Shown piece by piece: positions 17,701 through 26,909 of a stretch of DNA of 64,000 bases. The DNA is taken from NCBI RefSeq assembly GCF_011762485.1, contig NZ_JAAKGI010000001.1, positions 1 to 64,000 of the forward strand, read 5' to 3'. This DNA is from Yeosuana marina. Lineage in GTDB: Bacteria; Bacteroidota; Bacteroidia; Flavobacteriales; Flavobacteriaceae. Under the pieces are notes generated by a model. That model had not been told where the DNA came from and searched no databases. It saw only the letters and a list, made by a program, of their open reading frames with translations. The translations under genes were made by a program, and so were the position numbers. The stretch's first letter is position 1; the number at the start of each line of letters is the position of its first letter.

Positions 17701-17745
17701 GTGCTTCCTACGCTTATTTATAAATTTGTAAGAATAAGCAAATGA
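14734..17745 (+). CDS. RND-family efflux transporter
   Basis: A 1003-residue proton-driven inner-membrane pump of the AcrB/MMPL superfamily. It has the usual two halves of one plus five helices with large periplasmic loops. The proton-relay Asp pair is in IIDDAVIIVEQIHR (TM4). The second half carries FMFRNLILSLIVIFTSVLGI and the GEASIFTIYLFLEEL helix. Together with the preceding genes it should export small molecules from the periplasm or inner membrane; the substrate is not evident. It converges with the GH17 gene 31 bases beyond, with no clear terminator between. Confidence 0.88.
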   Translation: MDSMYVKYKSPLTVILILLIVIGAYSYKNLSTSLFPNVTFPKIKIIVDNGQQPVDKMMVTVTKPVENAIKRVENLQSIRSITSMGSCEISAFLDWNSDINTDKQQIESRITQIKSDLPPNVQITVEKMNPSILPVMGYSLQSDTKNQIELKLIGENIIKPYLSRIKGVSAVEVIGGKTKEYQILLDQKKLSVLKLNPQQIINAIKQTGFIQSNGYTVDYKRLYLTVTDATINNKEELENLVISDDSKRKIAIKDIATVQISEQTEFIKIKADGKNVPLIAILKQPNSNLIDVSDQVTQKVSELNHILPKGVQLKPYYNQADFVGDSLKSIIDVLWIGLVLAIIVVIIFLRSFKASSVLLATIPITLGLTFLVMKVIGYDLNIMTIGAIAASIGLIIDDAVIIVEQIHRTHEEHPSEPPIKLVGKAIKFLFPAMVSSSLSTIVIFLPFVLMTGIAGAYFKILTETMVITLTVSFFVTWIGLPVIYLLFSKKKPKELPPVVLRERKWVRYFIEKPFISFAFIGLLIVSIIVVLPKLETGFLPQMDEGSIVLDYNSPSGTSLEETNRMLTAVDDILDGMPEVKAYSRRTGTQMGFFITEPNRGDYLIELKKKRTLTTDEVSDIIRTKIENSIPALTVDFGQVIGDMLGDLMSSVQPIEIKIFGTDHEKLKELSKQIAQKVEQVQGTADVFDGIVVAGPMLKINPKEEILKQYGLSDTDLQNQIQTYLSGTISGAILEKEQLTNIRVLFPENYKTPINKLKKVKISTPEGNYFPLSTFADFSILQGVSEIERENLQTMGVVTSRLNNRDLGSVMKDIKHVVSTINLPPSYQIEYGGSYAEQQQSFSELLLILILGGLLVFTVILFMFRNLILSLIVIFTSVLGISGSVLALYFTHTPLNVGSYTGIIMIIGIIGEASIFTIYLFLEELKHLTYKEAIIHSISARLRPKLMTAISAIVALTPLALGIGTGAQMHQPLAIAVIGGFIIALPLLLIVLPTLIYKFVRISK

Positions 17746-17776
17746 TAAGCAGTCTTAAAAGCTTAGTATGTTTAAA

Positions 17777-18709
17777 TTATTGTTTGGAATAGAGTTCACT
17801 CATGACTAATTTCGGAGTTCTGTCAACTTTAAATAAACCCCAATGTTTCTCAGGTTCTAAGGGTTCTGGCGAACCTTTCCAAGGCTCATCAAAAGCTTCA
17901 AAAACAAAGGTAAGTATTTGTTCTTCATGACTCCAGTTTACCAAATCGTGATAATATATCTCTTGATTTTCTTCACTTACATTTGAAGGATCAATACCTC
18001 GTCCATTAGAATTAGTCGCCCAACCTGCCTCCGTAATAGCAACTGGTACTTCTGGATATTTATTGGCGACTGCATAATAATTGTTTTTGGTGTATTCTAA
18101 TGCGTCATGAATATGTTTATATTCCCAAACAGGGTAGGTGTGAATGGAAATAAAATCAATTTCTTTTACCAAATCTTTTAACTTATCAAGCCAAGGCACA
18201 TAATTTTCACAAAAAGTTACTGGTTGTTTTGCCCCTTTTTTAATACGCTTTACATACGCAATAACACTCTTAACGGGCACGTAATGATCGGTCCAATCAA
18301 CACAAGCTTCGTTACCAGCAGATAGTGAAAATATAATATCAGGGTATTGATTTGCTAACCTAATAAGTTTATCAATCTGTCTTACATTAATTTTCTTGTT
18401 TTCCTCAAGTTGTTCTTCTGTATAAGTTACACCCCAAGGACAGCCAAAATTATTCATTTCTGCTACAATGTAGGCACCGAGCATAATTTTAAAATCAAGC
18501 TTTTCCTTCTTTATAACATCTAAAACAATTTCAGAATGTTTATCACAATCATACAACCTTAAGTATTTCCATTGTCCTTGAAGTATTAAAAGATCTTCTT
18601 TAACTTGATTATAAGTTGGATACTCTCCACCAGGTTGTTGCCCCTCTCTAAAACCAGAATAGCAAATAGCATTGGCAAAAGGAAGATTTAATTTTTTGGT
18701 TAAGTTCAT
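17777..18709 (-). CDS. GH17 beta-1,3-glucanase, no signal peptide
   Basis: A 310-residue GH17 enzyme, expected to hydrolyse beta-1,3-glucan chains or oligosaccharides. The TIM-barrel catalytic pair is visible: acid/base Glu134 in SLSAGNEACVDW and nucleophile Glu227 in VAITEAGWATNS. YPVWEYKHIHDAL and FEAFDEPWKG are further family segments. No export signal is present, which suggests a cytosolic enzyme acting on imported oligosaccharides. It is the last gene of unit C, 16 bases after the second soluble GH17. It is clearly more distant from the other two than they are from each other. Confidence 0.85.
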   Translation of the reverse strand: MNLTKKLNLPFANAICYSGFREGQQPGGEYPTYNQVKEDLLILQGQWKYLRLYDCDKHSEIVLDVIKKEKLDFKIMLGAYIVAEMNNFGCPWGVTYTEEQLEENKKINVRQIDKLIRLANQYPDIIFSLSAGNEACVDWTDHYVPVKSVIAYVKRIKKGAKQPVTFCENYVPWLDKLKDLVKEIDFISIHTYPVWEYKHIHDALEYTKNNYYAVANKYPEVPVAITEAGWATNSNGRGIDPSNVSEENQEIYYHDLVNWSHEEQILTFVFEAFDEPWKGSPEPLEPEKHWGLFKVDRTPKLVMSELYSKQ

Positions 18710-18725
18710 TAATAAATACTAATTT

Positions 18726-19634
18726 TTAAAATTTTAATTTTTCGTGTTTATCCCAAAGTCCCCAATACGCACCTACATCTCCTTCTGCTCCAACTTTCCA
18801 AGATTCATCAAACGATGAAAAATAAAACATTTCTATATTACTTTTTGAAGACCACACCTGCGAATTTACAAAATATTTCATAGCATTTTCAGCAGACGAT
18901 ACAGCCCCTCTCAAACTACCGCCTTCACTTGGCCAGCCCGTTTCAGTAATAATGACTTTCTTACCTCTTCCTGCATCAGAAGCTTGACCATACATTTGTT
19001 GCATATGGTTTAAAGAGTGTTCTATACTGCACCCTTCCCAATACGGATAACAATTAGCTAAAATAACATCGCAAGCCTCAGTAATTCTTGGTCTATGTGA
19101 AAATTCATAATACGCATCAACATACCCAACAGGAATTCCTGGTAAAGCCTCTTTAACACGATTGATGTACTCTAACAATTGGTCTTCCGTTAAATCTCCA
19201 CGATACATTACCTCGTTACCTACAGCTGCTATATCGACGCACCCCTCTTTGGCTAATGCAATAAGACCCTCTATTTCATCTTCATTCATATCTAAATCAT
19301 CACCCAACCAAGCACCAACTAACGTTTTAATACCGTTTTGATGAGCAATACGTGCTATGTGTTCGTTTCCTTCAACACAAGAAAATGAACGCACCCATTT
19401 GGTATAAGGTTTTATAATTTGCATTCTTCTCTTTACTTGTTCTTCAGTGATAACGTCGCCAGGTTTTTGACCATCTTCGTACATGCTAAAACATAATCCG
19501 TGCATGCCCTTTTCAAGGGTTTCTCGCCAAAGTTTTTCTAATTTTTTAGTAGATAGTTTGCTAAAATCAACGCCTACATTTTCTGTATAATCTGCACCTT
19601 CTAAGGTATAATGGTACTCTCTTCTATATGACAT
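18726..19634 (-). CDS. GH17 beta-1,3-glucanase, no signal peptide
   Basis: A 302-residue GH17 enzyme with acid/base Glu141 in DIAAVGNEVMYRG and nucleophile Glu231 in VIITETGWPSEGG, the classical family pattern. No signal peptide, so probably cytosolic. It is a close paralogue of the GH17 domain fused to the MFS transporter encoded just upstream; the two align end to end (for example VGYVDAYYEF, CDVILANCYPYWEG and YFSSFDESWK are shared). A tandem duplication of the locus is the simplest origin. Confidence 0.88.
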   Translation of the reverse strand: MSYRREYHYTLEGADYTENVGVDFSKLSTKKLEKLWRETLEKGMHGLCFSMYEDGQKPGDVITEEQVKRRMQIIKPYTKWVRSFSCVEGNEHIARIAHQNGIKTLVGAWLGDDLDMNEDEIEGLIALAKEGCVDIAAVGNEVMYRGDLTEDQLLEYINRVKEALPGIPVGYVDAYYEFSHRPRITEACDVILANCYPYWEGCSIEHSLNHMQQMYGQASDAGRGKKVIITETGWPSEGGSLRGAVSSAENAMKYFVNSQVWSSKSNIEMFYFSSFDESWKVGAEGDVGAYWGLWDKHEKLKF

Positions 19635-19679
19635 CGTAATATATTTAAGTGTTTAGTTTATAGTTTTAGAAATAGAATT

Positions 19680-22049
19680 TTAATATTTAAAGTTGTCATT
19701 GACATCCCATAATCCCCAAGAGGTACCTGCCCATCCTTCGGAATGTATTTTCCACGACTCATCAAATGAAGAAAAATAAAATACGTCTACATTCTCATTT
19801 TCAGCCCATAATTGTGTCTTAATGTAATAGGTCATTACATTACCTTTTGAAGGTTCTGCGTCTCCAGTTCTTTCACCTATACTAGGCCAACCAGTTTCTG
19901 TAATAATAACCTTTTTACCTTGTGCTGCTTCAACTGTTTTATGATACATTTCCTGAAGATAAAATCCTGCTATTTTTATATCTGCTCCTTCCCAATACGG
20001 ATAACAGTTTGCTAAAATAACATCACATGCTGCAACTAATTGAGGTCTATTTATAAACTCATAGTAAGCATCAACATAGCCAACTGGTGTGTTTTTTGAT
20101 GCCTTTTTTACTAGATTAATAGAATTTATAATGGTCTGTTCGCTTAATTCGCCTCTATAAAGTACTTCATTACCTACTGCTGCAATATCGACAAGGTCTT
20201 CCTTTATTAATTTTATGAGAGATTGAACTTCTAAATAATTTTTCTCTATGTCGTTATCTAACCAAGCACCTACCATAGTCTTTAACCCCATTTCCTTAGC
20301 AATTTTAGGAATTTTCTCATGCCCACTAGTACAAGAAAAAACTCGTATCCATTGAGTGTGTGGTTTCAATATTTCTAATCGTTTTCGTATTTGCTCTTCA
20401 GAAATAAAATCTCCAGGTTCTTGTCCTTTTTCGTAGGCACTAAAGCAGATTCCTGGCATACCTTTTTGAAAGACATTCATAAATTCTTTTTGAATATCCT
20501 CTTTTGATAGAGAAGAAAAATCTAGTTTAGTAGAGAAAAGTTGTGGGAATTTTTGTTTGAGTTCTTTTTCTGAAACTGTATGAATATCAATTTCAGAAAG
20601 CAACTTCATATTAGCATAACCAGAAGGTTTGAATGCTTTTCTCTTTTTTAATTCTTCAGAAATTTCATTAGCTCTTTCTTCAGTTAGGTTATAATTACGC
20701 ATTATCCACATCGCAGCAAGCGTACCCACTATTGGCAAACCTGAATAGAATAATCTTATGCCTGTAATTGACGCTTCGGTATTTACGGTATCTGGTACAA
20801 AACCAACCAACGTCATAATAGCACCTGTTAATAATCCTGCTATTGCAAAACCAAACTTTACCATCCACCAATAAATAGCTCCAAAAACCCCTTCTCTTCG
20901 TTTTCCTGTATTTAATTCATCTATATCTATAACATCAGATGTCATTGACATCATGAGCGTAAACAAACTTCCAATACCAAATGAGAAAAAAGGCAAGGCA
21001 AATAAAAACATATATGGTTTACCAGGAATAAATAAAAACCAAAGCATAATATATCCTAAAATAGAAATTCCTTGAGAAGCCAAAAAGGCTTTCTTTTTAC
21101 CTATGACTCTAGACATCCAAGCTACAATAGGTATTACCAAAAAGGTAGTTCCTAAAGCACCTACACTGCCTAACAGTGTTGGCCAAAGTCCTGCTGCTGA
21201 AGCATCACCACCAAATAAATAATAGACGACAATAAAAAATGAAAATCCAGCAACAACGTTGTAAGCATTAAAAATCAAAAATGTTGAAAAACACAATTTT
21301 CTAAACTGTTCAATTTTGAAAGCTTCTTTAAAATTTTCTATAATTTGTTTTAAACTACCTCCAATAGTTTTTATTGTTAAGGGCGTTAAACTTTCATCAT
21401 TTTTAGTTGACTTACTTTTAATAAAAATAGCAGGCGCCATTGCTAAAAGAGCAAAAATAACACCAACCCAAATACCTAAAGTTCTTGTTGTTTCAGTTGT
21501 TTCTCCAAACCAATTATCGTCATACATTACCACCCAAAACCAAGGCGCTATTACCCAAGCCCATTGTCCTATAAATTGAGCTATTGCCATGATGCTGGTA
21601 CGCTCATGAAAATCATCACTCATCTCATAACCCATAGCCACGTAAGGCACAGAAAAAATAGTAAGTCCTAAATAAAACACTAAAGACCATATTAAGAAAT
21701 ATGTAAAGTTATAACTTACACTATCTGTTAAATATATTTGCCACATCAGTGCAAAAGAAATTCCCATTATTAGAGCTCCTAGAAACACATACTGTCTGCG
21801 CCTACCCCAAATGGATCTTGTATTATCAGAAATAAATCCCATAATAGGATCTGAAAAAGCATCAAAAACACGAGGAAGAAAAAATAAAATTCCCCACATC
21901 CAAGTTGGAAAGGCATAATCTTGAACTAGCACTACCATGAAAATAGCTAAAGCAGCAGGAAACATTTGATTAGAAAGCATCCCTACACCAAAGGCTATTT
22001 TTTGTCCAAATGGTACCTGGTGTTTTGTTAGTGTTTTATTATTCGACAT
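19680..22049 (-). CDS. MFS/GPH sugar transporter fused to a GH17 domain
   Basis: A 789-residue fusion. Residues about 10-452 form a 12-helix major facilitator of the GPH (glycoside-cation symporter) type, with the loop FSDPIMGFISDNTRSIWGRR. A linker of about 55 residues leads to a complete GH17 domain (about 509-789) with acid/base Glu628 (AAVGNEVLYRG) and nucleophile Glu718 (IITETGWPS). With 12 helices and a cytosolic N-terminus, the enzyme faces the cytosol. The likely job is to import short beta-1,3-gluco-oligosaccharides and cut them as they enter. The two domains are in one uninterrupted frame, and the GH17 part has intact catalytic residues, so a sequencing artefact is unlikely. Confidence 0.88.
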   Translation of the reverse strand: MSNNKTLTKHQVPFGQKIAFGVGMLSNQMFPAALAIFMVVLVQDYAFPTWMWGILFFLPRVFDAFSDPIMGFISDNTRSIWGRRRQYVFLGALIMGISFALMWQIYLTDSVSYNFTYFLIWSLVFYLGLTIFSVPYVAMGYEMSDDFHERTSIMAIAQFIGQWAWVIAPWFWVVMYDDNWFGETTETTRTLGIWVGVIFALLAMAPAIFIKSKSTKNDESLTPLTIKTIGGSLKQIIENFKEAFKIEQFRKLCFSTFLIFNAYNVVAGFSFFIVVYYLFGGDASAAGLWPTLLGSVGALGTTFLVIPIVAWMSRVIGKKKAFLASQGISILGYIMLWFLFIPGKPYMFLFALPFFSFGIGSLFTLMMSMTSDVIDIDELNTGKRREGVFGAIYWWMVKFGFAIAGLLTGAIMTLVGFVPDTVNTEASITGIRLFYSGLPIVGTLAAMWIMRNYNLTEERANEISEELKKRKAFKPSGYANMKLLSEIDIHTVSEKELKQKFPQLFSTKLDFSSLSKEDIQKEFMNVFQKGMPGICFSAYEKGQEPGDFISEEQIRKRLEILKPHTQWIRVFSCTSGHEKIPKIAKEMGLKTMVGAWLDNDIEKNYLEVQSLIKLIKEDLVDIAAVGNEVLYRGELSEQTIINSINLVKKASKNTPVGYVDAYYEFINRPQLVAACDVILANCYPYWEGADIKIAGFYLQEMYHKTVEAAQGKKVIITETGWPSIGERTGDAEPSKGNVMTYYIKTQLWAENENVDVFYFSSFDESWKIHSEGWAGTSWGLWDVNDNFKY

Positions 22050-22116
22050 AGTTTTAGTTTTTGTTTAGTTAGTGTTTATAGAATATTTTATTCCTTGAAA
22101 ATTTAATACATATCAA

Positions 22117-23379
22117 TTATTTAATAGAAACTTCTTTTGCAGTTGGCGGCACTAAAACATCTTTCATTAGAGCATTTTTATCTCCATTATAGGTTTTATT
22201 AATAGGGTTTCCATTTCTGGTTAATCCTTTAAAAACGCCTTGATCAACCATATCCCAAAGGGCATACTTTGCTTTGCCATCTACTGTAAACAGTCCGAAG
22301 TGTTTTTCTGAATTCCCAGAATTATCACCACCCTTCCATGGTTCGTCGAATCCTTCAAAATAAAAACAGGAGATTCCTTCTTGGTTAGTCCAGTCTCTCA
22401 TATGGTTATAGTACAATGCTTCTTTATACTCGTCACAAGCTTTAGATCCATCAGGACCATAAAATCCTGAAGATAAACTTGCCCATCCGGTTTCACCAAT
22501 ATGTATAGGTTTACTTACACCAAGACTTTCCATATATCTCTTGACGTTTTCATACTGCATTTTCGCGTATTCCTTAGCTCGCAACATCGATATTTCAATT
22601 TTTTCCATATCGGTTTTACCTTCCATACCTTCTGGGTTTAACCAAAAATCTGGCTGATAATGTGTGTCATGCATAGGATAGGTGTGTACCGAAAGATAAT
22701 CTACGGCTTTAATCAATTTGTTTAAATCTTCTACATGGTATTCTTCGCCACCGCCTCCCCAAGACGCAAAATTATCTGAACTTGTCACCCATAAATCTTT
22801 AGATAGTTTTCCTTTTTTCTTTAAATCTTGAAGATAATTTACCCATTTTAATATAATCCATGGTTCAACATAATAACTTGCCGCCCATTTTACCATCGCT
22901 TCGTTCCCAACAGCGATTACTTTTACGATATCTGGATATTGATTGGCCAATGCAACGGCCTTTTCCATTTGTGGTTTGTTATCATCACTTTCTAGGTTAT
23001 GAATAGGTTTTTGGTCTGTCCAAGCATTTTTACAATCTATCCATGCACCAAGCATGACATACATTTCAAAGCTAGGATCTTCCTGTTTTAACTCGCTAAT
23101 TGCTTTTAAAAGGTTTTCGGCTTGCGGTTTGTGTACTTTATAAGTTCGAACTATTCTAATACCTAAGGCATGCAAAATTTTCATGTCTTCTTTGAGCTCT
23201 TCTAATGTAGGTTCAATACTATGATCCTGATATCTATAACCTCCATAAGACATGGCTAAATAATTGGGATTTCCTAAAATTTCAGCTGCAGTTTTCGACA
23301 TTGTTTCTTTTGGTTTTTCTGAACATGAAAAAATAGTTACGATGAAAAAAAACCACACTATTTTTTTAATACATACCAT
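22117..23379 (-). CDS. GH17-type glucanase lipoprotein
   Basis: A 420-residue lipoprotein. Residues 1-19 (FFFIVTIFSC) are a type II signal with the modified Cys at 19. The GH17-like barrel has acid/base Glu160 (VIAVGNEAMVKW) and nucleophile Glu296 (PIHIGETGWASL). It is longer than the soluble GH17 enzymes because of inserts around residues 200-260. Predicted to sit in the periplasm or at the outer membrane, where it would cut laminarin fragments before inner-membrane import. Lies 67 bases upstream of the MFS-GH17 gene and 10 bases downstream of the phosphorylase gene. Confidence 0.82.
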   Translation of the reverse strand: MVCIKKIVWFFFIVTIFSCSEKPKETMSKTAAEILGNPNYLAMSYGGYRYQDHSIEPTLEELKEDMKILHALGIRIVRTYKVHKPQAENLLKAISELKQEDPSFEMYVMLGAWIDCKNAWTDQKPIHNLESDDNKPQMEKAVALANQYPDIVKVIAVGNEAMVKWAASYYVEPWIILKWVNYLQDLKKKGKLSKDLWVTSSDNFASWGGGGEEYHVEDLNKLIKAVDYLSVHTYPMHDTHYQPDFWLNPEGMEGKTDMEKIEISMLRAKEYAKMQYENVKRYMESLGVSKPIHIGETGWASLSSGFYGPDGSKACDEYKEALYYNHMRDWTNQEGISCFYFEGFDEPWKGGDNSGNSEKHFGLFTVDGKAKYALWDMVDQGVFKGLTRNGNPINKTYNGDKNALMKDVLVPPTAKEVSIK

Positions 23380-23389
23380 GAGTTTGTGT

Positions 23390-26300
23390 TTATTGTTTTA
23401 TAAAAGCTACTATTTGTTGAATTTCTCCTGTTCTTTCAAACATTTTTTTACTTGTTGCTTCATCAAGTTTCAAATGATTAAGATTAACTTCTTGATTATT
23501 ATTATAAATAACTTTAAGTTCTTCTTTATCGCTTAACTTATATATAATTGGTACTTGACAATACGTAAAACAAAGTGAATCTTTTTCTAATTGGATAATT
23601 CGTTTTTGTTTATTAACATCGGTATATTCAAAACTATTGGCATCTTTTAAATACTCACTTTTTCTTAATAATCTCGGGTTGAAAAGTATAGATCCATTCT
23701 CTACAAAAATACCTAGTTCTCCTATTCGGCTTAAAATATCTTCTTTAACTTGTCCCGTCATTCCTGGTTGTTGCGCCCCCTTATTGCCAGGTGTATGTGA
23801 ATATGGGTCTGTTGGAAAGGCTCCATACAGATCTGGCGATTTATGAACACCAATACCTGCTTCAATTTCGTAGTAATGATCTAACAACTTACCTATGACT
23901 ACCTCACTTTCATTTGTATTAACAGCCAACAAACAATTTTCTTGAACGGCTAGTAATAATTTAGAAACCATATGCCAGTAAATAGATCCTAAGCCTTCAT
24001 ACCCGAAAAAGGTTCCTGAACGGCCGGTGAACGATTTATGATCAAACGTTTCTTCAAAAAGGTCTAATAAATATTTAGTGTCTTTATTGACAAGTGATTG
24101 ATAGGTTTCCGCTGATAAGTTAGCTAAAGCTCCCTTTAAACTTTTGGCATTATGAAAACTTCCGTTAAAATGGTAATTGCCAAATACATCTTTTTCTACA
24201 ATTTGAGTATTGCCTTCTTTTACTAATTGTTTTAGTAATTCTGATTTTTCAACCTTAGCAGTTGGTATATTATTCTTTTTATCAAACCTCGGTAATTGTT
24301 TGTTAGGGTATAAAATATAGCTATATTGATCTGGTCTGAATAACGCACTATTTTTTAAACCATCTAACAAATCTAAAGCCTCTTTAGGTGATAAATATCC
24401 TGAACTTAAAACGGCCACCTGACCTTCTAACATAACCGGTAAATAAGAAATAGACACCTCATCATTTTCAATACTCATGATGTTGTAAGCATGATATAAC
24501 TTATCTGTTCTCTTATTGGCTTCAATACTATGATCTAGATATTTTAAAGTAACTGTGATGAAACTTAAAATATCTGATTTGCTAATAGACTCTTTATTTC
24601 CTTCAAACCCTTCTTCATAAATTTTTAGTCTATAATCGCCACCTGCCGTACCTAATTTATCTAAGATTGTTTTTCTATCTTTATTAGAAACTTTTCCTGA
24701 AAGGATAGACTCATGGTCATGAAGAGCACTTACAACCTTGTTAAAAAACGTAACTAATTCTTCAGATATTTCTATTTGCTCACTGCTTGCCTTAGAAACT
24801 ACCCCTTCAAAGAAATTTAAAAAACGTCTTAAATAATACAAGGTTACCATAGAAACCCCATTACCTACCAAAGCATTATTCGCATCATTCCATTCTGGAC
24901 GTTGTGTATTTAACCAAATACCACCTTCTGGAATAAAATTAGAGACTTTTGCTAACACCGTTGCCAACAATTTTTCGATTAAATTGACTTTATAAATAAA
25001 GTAATTTTTATCTCTAAGTAGGGTGCCATCTGCTCCCAGTTCAGATTTCTTCTTGAAAATTTCTTCGTTTAAATGATAATCAAAATCAATCGTGTCTTTA
25101 GGATTACGAAGTGTATCTTGATAACTCTTAATTTTGTAAGGCACATTGGCGTATACAAAAAGGTCTTTATTAAATTGACTTTCTAATTGATTAGGATAAT
25201 GATTTTCAATAAATTCTAAGAATTTTAACAAATAGATAATTTGATGATCTCCCCAATATCCAATGTACGACCATGGATCATCTTCTTCTATCACTTCCCA
25301 ATCAAAACCATCTTTAGTTATTCTATATGGGTTGTAGCCTTCAAATGTGGTTGCATTTAAAAACTTGTGAATCATACTTTCGATAAACTCTGGATACGAG
25401 TGTGCAAGCGCTTCCCAGTTCTGGAAAATATCACGCCAGTTACCTTCGTAATCTAGAATTTTAGAACCATCGATTTCACTTCGTGTATTAATTGAAAACC
25501 TATTCCAAGGTCTACTTGGGTCGCCATGACGTCTACTAAATTTTAGTGGCAGATATTCAAAACAAAGGCGTTTAAAGTTTTTGTCGTCATCTTCCTTAGC
25601 GATGTTTTTTATATATTTTAACGAAAAAAGTTCTGGCAAAGCCTTAAGAACATCTTCTTTTTTCTTTAAGACTTTTTTATTCGCATTCGCAATATATTTT
25701 ATAAAATCTTGCTTTTCGATGTTATAATCGTCATCAAAAATACCACCGCGCATAATATTAAAAAGCGTGTTAGCAAAATGTCTCGTATTTGTTAAAACAT
25801 CTGCCGTTTTTTGTAAACCATCAGACGCACCAACCAAATTAATTAAATTGGCAGTTCCTTGATCAATATCGTTTTGAACTAATTGCCTTAAATCAGATTC
25901 GGTTTTAATTAAGTTTGAAATATAATTAACGCCGCTAATAGATTGATTTACATTAGTAATAGTCATCCAAGTTTTTTCAGATTGAGCTTCTAGCATGACA
26001 TTAGAACATGTAAAATACGCACCTTTTTCAGCTTTTATATCAACTTCCTGAGTCAATTGCTTTCCTTGTCTGAAATCATGAAGCTGTAACGATGATAGTA
26101 AATAGGTTGGATTATCAACACCTATGGACCATACGATATTAGCCTTTAAAGCTTCGCTAGGCTCGGCCTTATCCACAATAAAAGCACTCAATGCAAAAAC
26201 GCCTATACCAACTTCTTCTTCAAGTTCACATTTTTTATACGCATCAACCAAATTACTGCTCGCATTTTGTAAAGCTGAATTTACACCTGATGGTAATATG

Positions 26301-26848
26301 TTTTGCAAACCATCCAAAACAGTTATACTCGTTTTTGATGTATTATTATTAACAAGCATTGATTTTTTAACAAAACCGAACTCATTACTAGAATTCCACT
26401 GATATTTAAAGGTTACTTTTAAATCGTGATTAATTTCTTCGAAAACAATTTTATTACCATAGATACTTTTATATAAGTTCCTGCTAATATTATAAATCCC
26501 TTCTTGTCTGTTTGAAAAAGGTTCCCATAGATATGTTTTGCTATCTTTAGAAACGTGTATAATGGTTTTACTTCCAGTTGTTTCGGCTGATTCGGTAATT
26601 TTATCATCTGTATAATAAGGAAACAATGATGATTCTGAGTTTTTTCGTCCTGCGGATAACCCTCCATTACTTGATATAAACATCCAATGGTTGGAATCGC
26701 TTACAACACTCATAAAAAAAGGACGCATCGCTTCGACGTTTGAAATTTTATAATAATTTTCATTTTCAAACTGAACCATGGTCCCTGTTATCTCCTTATC
26801 GGTTGATTGCATTTTTAGATTACCGATATACATATCTTTACTACTCAT
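23390..26848 (-). CDS. GH149-like beta-1,3-oligoglucan phosphorylase
   Basis: A very large (1152 residues) protein without a signal peptide. Size and motifs fit the inverting glycoside phosphorylases related to GH94, best GH149 (GH161 is the alternative). The putative catalytic Asp is in TQRPEWNDANNALVG near residue 650. Other family-like segments are SRRHGDPSRPWNRFSI, WRDIFQNWEALAHSYP, DDPWSYIGYWGDHQIIYLL and GTFFGYEGLGSIYWHMVSKL. The expected reaction is phosphorolysis of beta-1,3-gluco-oligosaccharides to glucose 1-phosphate in the cytosol, which saves ATP compared with hydrolysis. Its position between GH30 and the GH17 genes supports this. Confidence 0.78.
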   Translation of the reverse strand: MSSKDMYIGNLKMQSTDKEITGTMVQFENENYYKISNVEAMRPFFMSVVSDSNHWMFISSNGGLSAGRKNSESSLFPYYTDDKITESAETTGSKTIIHVSKDSKTYLWEPFSNRQEGIYNISRNLYKSIYGNKIVFEEINHDLKVTFKYQWNSSNEFGFVKKSMLVNNNTSKTSITVLDGLQNILPSGVNSALQNASSNLVDAYKKCELEEEVGIGVFALSAFIVDKAEPSEALKANIVWSIGVDNPTYLLSSLQLHDFRQGKQLTQEVDIKAEKGAYFTCSNVMLEAQSEKTWMTITNVNQSISGVNYISNLIKTESDLRQLVQNDIDQGTANLINLVGASDGLQKTADVLTNTRHFANTLFNIMRGGIFDDDYNIEKQDFIKYIANANKKVLKKKEDVLKALPELFSLKYIKNIAKEDDDKNFKRLCFEYLPLKFSRRHGDPSRPWNRFSINTRSEIDGSKILDYEGNWRDIFQNWEALAHSYPEFIESMIHKFLNATTFEGYNPYRITKDGFDWEVIEEDDPWSYIGYWGDHQIIYLLKFLEFIENHYPNQLESQFNKDLFVYANVPYKIKSYQDTLRNPKDTIDFDYHLNEEIFKKKSELGADGTLLRDKNYFIYKVNLIEKLLATVLAKVSNFIPEGGIWLNTQRPEWNDANNALVGNGVSMVTLYYLRRFLNFFEGVVSKASSEQIEISEELVTFFNKVVSALHDHESILSGKVSNKDRKTILDKLGTAGGDYRLKIYEEGFEGNKESISKSDILSFITVTLKYLDHSIEANKRTDKLYHAYNIMSIENDEVSISYLPVMLEGQVAVLSSGYLSPKEALDLLDGLKNSALFRPDQYSYILYPNKQLPRFDKKNNIPTAKVEKSELLKQLVKEGNTQIVEKDVFGNYHFNGSFHNAKSLKGALANLSAETYQSLVNKDTKYLLDLFEETFDHKSFTGRSGTFFGYEGLGSIYWHMVSKLLLAVQENCLLAVNTNESEVVIGKLLDHYYEIEAGIGVHKSPDLYGAFPTDPYSHTPGNKGAQQPGMTGQVKEDILSRIGELGIFVENGSILFNPRLLRKSEYLKDANSFEYTDVNKQKRIIQLEKDSLCFTYCQVPIIYKLSDKEELKVIYNNNQEVNLNHLKLDEATSKKMFERTGEIQQIVAFIKQ

Positions 26849-26909
26849 TAATCTTTTCTTTTATATTCTTAATTTACCATAACATGGTCTGTTTCCTTTG
26901 TTAGTACTT

